NCBI RefSeq assembly: GCF_000262465.1
Contig: NZ_CM001489.1
Location: 1,151,781 to 1,215,780 of the forward strand
Direction of reading: 5' to 3'
Origin: Frankia sp. QA3
GTDB lineage: Bacteria; Actinomycetota; Actinomycetes; Frankiales; Frankiaceae
DNA: 64,000 nucleotides
Part shown: piece by piece, positions 60,809-64,000 of the stretch
Numbering within the stretch: position 1 is the first letter of the stretch
How the letters are laid out: each line of letters opens with the position of its first letter
Position numbers and translations under genes: made by a program
Notes under the pieces: model-generated
Told to the model about the DNA's origin: nothing
What the model saw: only the letters and a program-made list of their open reading frames with translations
The model's database searches: none

Positions 60809-61927
60809 TCACAGCCCGATCCGGGTGGCCAGTAGGTCACGGTGCGTGCGGGGACTGCCCCAGAGCTGCGCGCCGGACCTGGCGCGCCGGTAGTACAGAT
60901 GTGCCGGGTGCTCGTAGGTGAAGGAGATTCCGCCGTGCACCTGCATGTTCGTCTGGGCCGTGGCGAAGAACGCCTCGGAGCAGAACGCCTTGGCCAACGG
61001 CGCGACCGTGGCGACCTCCGGGCTGTCCTGCGCGAGGGCCCACGCGCCGTAGTAGGCGGCCGATCGGGCGGACTCGACGTCGACGAAGGCGTCGGCGCAC
61101 AGGTGTTTGATCGCCTGGAAACTGCCGATCGCCCGGCCGAACTGCACCCGCTCCTTGGCATACCCGACGGCCATCGCGAGCGCGAAGTCGGCGCCGCCGG
61201 CCTGCTCCGCGGCCACCGCGATCCGGGCGGCGTCGAGGAAGCGGTCGAACGCGGCCTCGTCCGCCGGGGCCGCCAGCGGTGTCGCGGCCACGCCGTCCAG
61301 TCGCACCCGGGCGAGACGCCGGGTGAGGTCGAAGACCTCCAGTGCGCTGCGCGACAATCCGTCCGCGGCGCTGTCGACGGCGAACAACCCGACACCCGCG
61401 TCGGTGCGCGCCGCCACCACCAGCAGATCGGCGTCCAGGCCGTCGGGCACGAAGGACTTCGTTCCGGTCAGCCGCCAGCCGTCGCCGTCCCTGTCGCCAC
61501 CGACCGCGGCGCAGTGCACCCCGGCCGCGTCCCAGCCGCCGTCATCCTCGGCGAGGGCGACCGTGGCCACCACCCGTCCCTCGGCGACCGCCTCCAGGCG
61601 GCCGGCGGTCACCGCCGGGTCCCCGCCGGCCAGCGCGACCGTGGCCAGCGCCGTCGACAGGAGCGGCACCGGCACCAGCCGGCGTCCGAACTCCTCCAGC
61701 ACGATCGCCAACTCGACCGGGCCGGCCCCCGCGCCGCCATACTCCTCGGGCACCACCAGACCCTGAAGCCCCAGCTCGCGGGCCATCCGTTCCCAGACTG
61801 GACGCTCCAGCGCCGACGGCGCCGCCATCAGTCGACGCACCTGCGCCTCGGAGAAGGTCTCCTCGACGAACGCCCGCACCGTCGACCGCAGGGCCTCGTG
61901 ATCGTCGGTGAACTCGAACGTGCCCAC
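60809..61927 (-). CDS. Acyl-CoA dehydrogenase, probable partner subunit
   Basis: 372 residues. FEFTDDHEALRSTVRAFVEE, LQGLVVPEEYGGAGAGPVEL, LTGTKSFVPDGLDADLLVVA, YAKERVQFGRAIGSFQAIKH and QVHGGISFTYEHPAHLYYRR mark the family. The flavin loop (ALAEDDGGWDAAGV) lacks the usual TEPxxGSD, as in the non-catalytic subunits of paired dehydrogenases. GTG 61927 is preferred over ATG 61993: GGAGG lies 5 nt upstream, and the longer version would place a TetR operator inside the gene. It is the first gene of the operon, under two operators. Confidence 0.87.
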   Translation of the reverse strand: MGTFEFTDDHEALRSTVRAFVEETFSEAQVRRLMAAPSALERPVWERMARELGLQGLVVPEEYGGAGAGPVELAIVLEEFGRRLVPVPLLSTALATVALAGGDPAVTAGRLEAVAEGRVVATVALAEDDGGWDAAGVHCAAVGGDRDGDGWRLTGTKSFVPDGLDADLLVVAARTDAGVGLFAVDSAADGLSRSALEVFDLTRRLARVRLDGVAATPLAAPADEAAFDRFLDAARIAVAAEQAGGADFALAMAVGYAKERVQFGRAIGSFQAIKHLCADAFVDVESARSAAYYGAWALAQDSPEVATVAPLAKAFCSEAFFATAQTNMQVHGGISFTYEHPAHLYYRRARSGAQLWGSPRTHRDLLATRIGL

Positions 61928-61960
61928 GGCAGCCTCCAGCCGACCGGTCGAACCCAGGTA

Positions 61961-61975
61961 CTGACCACTGGTCAG
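61961..61975. promoter_or_regulatory. TetR-type operator, proximal
   Basis: CTGACCACTGGTCAG, a perfect 15-bp palindrome (7-bp arms) 34 bp upstream of the dehydrogenase GTG. Confidence 0.7.
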
Positions 61976-61995
61976 CATCTTCGGGGCGGACATTA

Positions 61996-62010
61996 CTGAC
62001 CGATGGTCAG
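61996..62010. promoter_or_regulatory. TetR-type operator, distal
   Basis: CTGACCGATGGTCAG, 6-bp arms with 3-bp centre, the same consensus as the proximal site and 35 bp from it (centre to centre). Confidence 0.7.
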
Positions 62011-62054
62011 GATGTCCAGCGGACGGCCGTGCCGGCTCGGCTCGGCTCGGCTCG

Positions 62055-62762
62055 TCAGTCCGACGCCGGCAGCCAGGCCCGCAGCCCCGCGATGATCACG
62101 GTGAGGCCGTGGTCGAAGTCGGCGTCGGTCGCGAACGTGTAGGACCAGCCGCGCATCGTGACCTCATGCAGGTTCGGGAACCGGTCGAGGTCGCCGGGCA
62201 GGTTCACCGTCGACCCCTCCAGCACGTCGGCCCGGTCCGATCCCAGGGACCGCGCGAACTGGTGCTCGCTCGCCAGACATCCACGCGTGTAGGTCGAGAG
62301 CAGGTGATAGGCATACCCCGCCTGCTCGGGCGTGAAGCCCGCCCGCAACAGCACCCCGAGCTGCGCGTCGATCCGCCCGTAACTGGAGTCGAGCGCCTGC
62401 TGCGACCGGCCCATGGTCGCCCACTGGCCCACCACCAGCTCGAACAGCGCCGGATCGGAACGCAGCACCGCTCGGTAACCTTCCCAGTAGCCGCGCAGAT
62501 GCGTCTCCCAGTCGTCGGAGTCGATCACCGGCAGGGCCTCGTTGAAGCGTCGCACCGCTCGCCCCAGCAGCGCACCGACAAGATCGTGCCGCCGAGGGAA
62601 GTGGTAGTGAACTGCGGGATGCTGCACACCGAGGACCGCGGCAACCTTGCGGATGGTGACCTCGGCCAGGCCCGACTCGGCGGCCAGCCGCTCCGCCGCC
62701 ACGAGGATCACCTCGGCGTCGAGAGACCCCCGCGGCAGCCGACCGTTCACCTGCGCCGGCAC
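62055..62762 (-). CDS. TetR-family repressor of the acyl-CoA operon
   Basis: 235 residues. DNA-binding domain VILVAAERLAAESGLAEVTI with KVAAVLGVQHPAVHYHFPRR, then a TetR_C-type effector domain (YWEGYRAVLRSDPALFELVV, AGYAYHLLSTYTRGCLASEH). GTG 62762 gives a 13-residue tail before the domain. It is transcribed leftward just ahead of the acyl-CoA operon, with two matching palindromes in the 127-bp gap, so it probably represses that operon until an acyl-CoA or the growth substrate binds. Confidence 0.86.
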   Translation of the reverse strand: MPAQVNGRLPRGSLDAEVILVAAERLAAESGLAEVTIRKVAAVLGVQHPAVHYHFPRRHDLVGALLGRAVRRFNEALPVIDSDDWETHLRGYWEGYRAVLRSDPALFELVVGQWATMGRSQQALDSSYGRIDAQLGVLLRAGFTPEQAGYAYHLLSTYTRGCLASEHQFARSLGSDRADVLEGSTVNLPGDLDRFPNLHEVTMRGWSYTFATDADFDHGLTVIIAGLRAWLPASD

Positions 62763-63079
62763 GGCACCGCCTCAGCGCCACCGCGACCAGCGGCGACCGA
62801 CCTCCTGAAGGCGCACCCGGCGATCACGCCCTCCCACAGCCGATCAGTCGACCCCACCTTCGATCGGTCGACCCGAAGCGCACCGCCAGCATCACCCAAG
62901 GCTAACCGCACAACAAAGATCCACATCCGGGTGGGAAGCGGTTACCGAAGATCGTGAACCGGGGCCGGTCGGCGCAACGGACCTGCCCGGCTATGCTCCG
63001 CGGCAACGGACCCGTCGACCTTCAGCCGGGCGGCCGAGCGCCTGCACCTCACCCTGTCGCCGCCGAGCCGGCGCCACGG
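62763..63079. other. Intergenic region without a supported gene
   Basis: 317 bp. No gene seen. It contains two similar direct elements, GATCAGTCGACC and GATCGGTCGACC (about 62842-62873), which could be regulator sites for the TetR gene. Confidence 0.5.
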
Positions 63080-64000
63080 TCAACCGTGAGGGGTGCCGCG
63101 GCGAGTGCGCGCTCGGGCCGCCAGGTCGCGGCAGATCACGGCGAGGTCGAGGCCGGCGGCGTGCAGGCCCATCGGCCAGGTGCTCGTGCCGGTCAGGCCG
63201 GGGGCCACGTTCACCTCCAGGAACTGCGCGGTACCGGCCGCGTCGACGATCAGGTCGGTGCGGGACAGGTCGCGCAGGCCCAGCACGCGGTGCGCGGTGA
63301 TGGCGGTCTCGGCGGCGGCGCACAGCACCGCGTCGTCGAGGCGCGCCGGGGTGAAGAACGCGGTCGCGCCCGCGGTGTACCGGGCCGCGTAGTCGTACAC
63401 CCCCCCGGCCGGCTCGATTTCGACCGCCGGCAACGCGACCGGCCCGTCGCCGGTGTCGACGACACCGATGGTGATCTCGACTCCGCTGACGGCGCGTTCG
63501 ATCAGCGCCGAGTCGTGATAGCCGAAGCAGGCCATCAGCGCCTCGGCGAGCCCGCTGGCGTCGTCGACCCGGCTGACCCCGAACGCCGATCCGCCCGCGC
63601 GGGGCTTCACCACGACCGGCAGGCCCAGCCGGGCCACGATCCGCTCGATCAGCGCGGCGGCGCCCAGGTCGTGGAACGCCTCGCGGGGCAGCGTCACCGC
63701 CGCCGGCGTCGCCACCCCGGCGGCGGCGACGGCCGCCTTCGCCGTCGCCTTGTCGAACGCCACCCGGCAGGCCGGCGGCGCGGCGCCCACGTAGGGCAGG
63801 TCGTAGAGGTCCAGGACCTCACGGATCGTGCCGTCCTCACCCGACGTCCCGTGCAGCACGGGGAACACCACGTCGGGCGGGTCGGCGGCCAGCGCGGGCA
63901 GCGTCGCGGCATCGACGTCGGCCAGCTCGGCCTCGACCCCGATGCGGGTCAGCGCGTCGCGCAGCCTCCCGCCCGATCGCAGCGACACCTCCCGCTCGGG
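63080..64000 (-). CDS. ddl: D-alanine-D-alanine ligase, 5'-truncated by the window end
   Basis: 307 codons visible. ATP-grasp ligase of the Ddl family: EREVSLRSGGRLRDALTRIG (N-terminal signature), VVFPVLHGTSGEDGTIREVL, YVGAAPPACRVAFDKATAKA, VVVKPRAGGSAFGVSRV and FLEVNVAPGLTGTSTWPMG, with the Mg-binding Glu-Asn. It joins two D-alanines for peptidoglycan. The frame runs through the window edge in PEREVSL, and the usual GGxS start is beyond it, so the GTG at 63988 is not the true start. The ligand loop (AARYTAGATAFFTP) has AARYT in place of the usual Y-x-x-K-Y; substrate specificity is therefore not certain. Confidence 0.88.
   Translation of the reverse strand, partial: PEREVSLRSGGRLRDALTRIGVEAELADVDAATLPALAADPPDVVFPVLHGTSGEDGTIREVLDLYDLPYVGAAPPACRVAFDKATAKAAVAAAGVATPAAVTLPREAFHDLGAAALIERIVARLGLPVVVKPRAGGSAFGVSRVDDASGLAEALMACFGYHDSALIERAVSGVEITIGVVDTGDGPVALPAVEIEPAGGVYDYAARYTAGATAFFTPARLDDAVLCAAAETAITAHRVLGLRDLSRTDLIVDAAGTAQFLEVNVAPGLTGTSTWPMGLHAAGLDLAVICRDLAARARTRRGTPHG

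Overview
This window is chromosomal DNA of a very GC-rich actinomycete. Coding density is high, GTG and TTG starts are common, and neighbouring genes often overlap by 4 bp (ATGA or GTGA). Many acyl-CoA enzymes, an F420-type luciferase-like oxidoreductase, a cytochrome P450, SchA/CurD, DUF6480, DUF2795 and remnants of an actinomycete-type conjugative element all fit a Frankia-like soil or symbiotic actinobacterium. The genus is an inference from gene content. I saw no rRNA, tRNA or CRISPR array.

(1) 1-7412: a candidate regulated conflict or signalling module. A 5'-truncated gene, a MoxR-type AAA+ ATPase, a vWA-like protein and a large protein with a TIR-like segment and a degenerate kinase domain are translationally coupled. 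They are followed by a protein that joins an effector-associated (EAD1-like) domain to a C-terminal beta-grasp ubiquitin-like domain ending in Gly. Converging on it is a MoeB/ThiF-type E1 enzyme. This is the strongest candidate for a little-described system.

(2) 7649-14272: a PAP2 phosphatase, a TetR regulator with its divergent MFS exporter and two palindromic operators, an orphan eCIS-core (DUF4157) protein, DUF6480 and DUF2795 proteins. A repeat-rich stretch with an SDR remnant follows (14273-15129).

(3) 15130-29156: a heptose glycan locus. It holds gmhB, a GmhA-HldA-HldC trifunctional fusion, a second two-domain HldE, four GT9 heptosyltransferase-like genes, three GT4-like genes, a truncated GT2 and an SDR. 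A 20-bp motif (19/20 identical) precedes both outer operons in the same orientation. I see no HldD epimerase.

(4) 29206-33270: a HATPase anti-sigma-like protein, a second MFS exporter, a SchA/CurD protein and an IS5-type transposase remnant.

(5) 33271-41631: an SDR; a leftward acyl-CoA dehydrogenase / phosphotransferase / TetR / hotdog group; and a divergent LLM oxidoreductase - SDR - NTF2-like - P450 group.

(6) 41749-53579: a lipoprotein solute-binding protein; debris of an FG-GAP protein and of a conjugative element; an AraC - cupin - (nitroreductase fragment) - NmrA - esterase group; a DrrAB-like ABC exporter with MerR; and an FAD oxidoreductase fused to a TTC38-like repeat domain.

(7) 53778-62762: a TetR-controlled acyl-CoA catabolic group: two acyl-CoA dehydrogenases, a tandem class III CoA-transferase, a thiolase-enoyl-CoA hydratase fusion and a broken SDR. 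(8) The window ends inside a D-Ala-D-Ala ligase gene (63080-64000).

Many unrelated minisatellites (7-21 bp units) are scattered through the window. Those inside genes keep multiples of 3; several intergenic ones are 17 or 19 bp.
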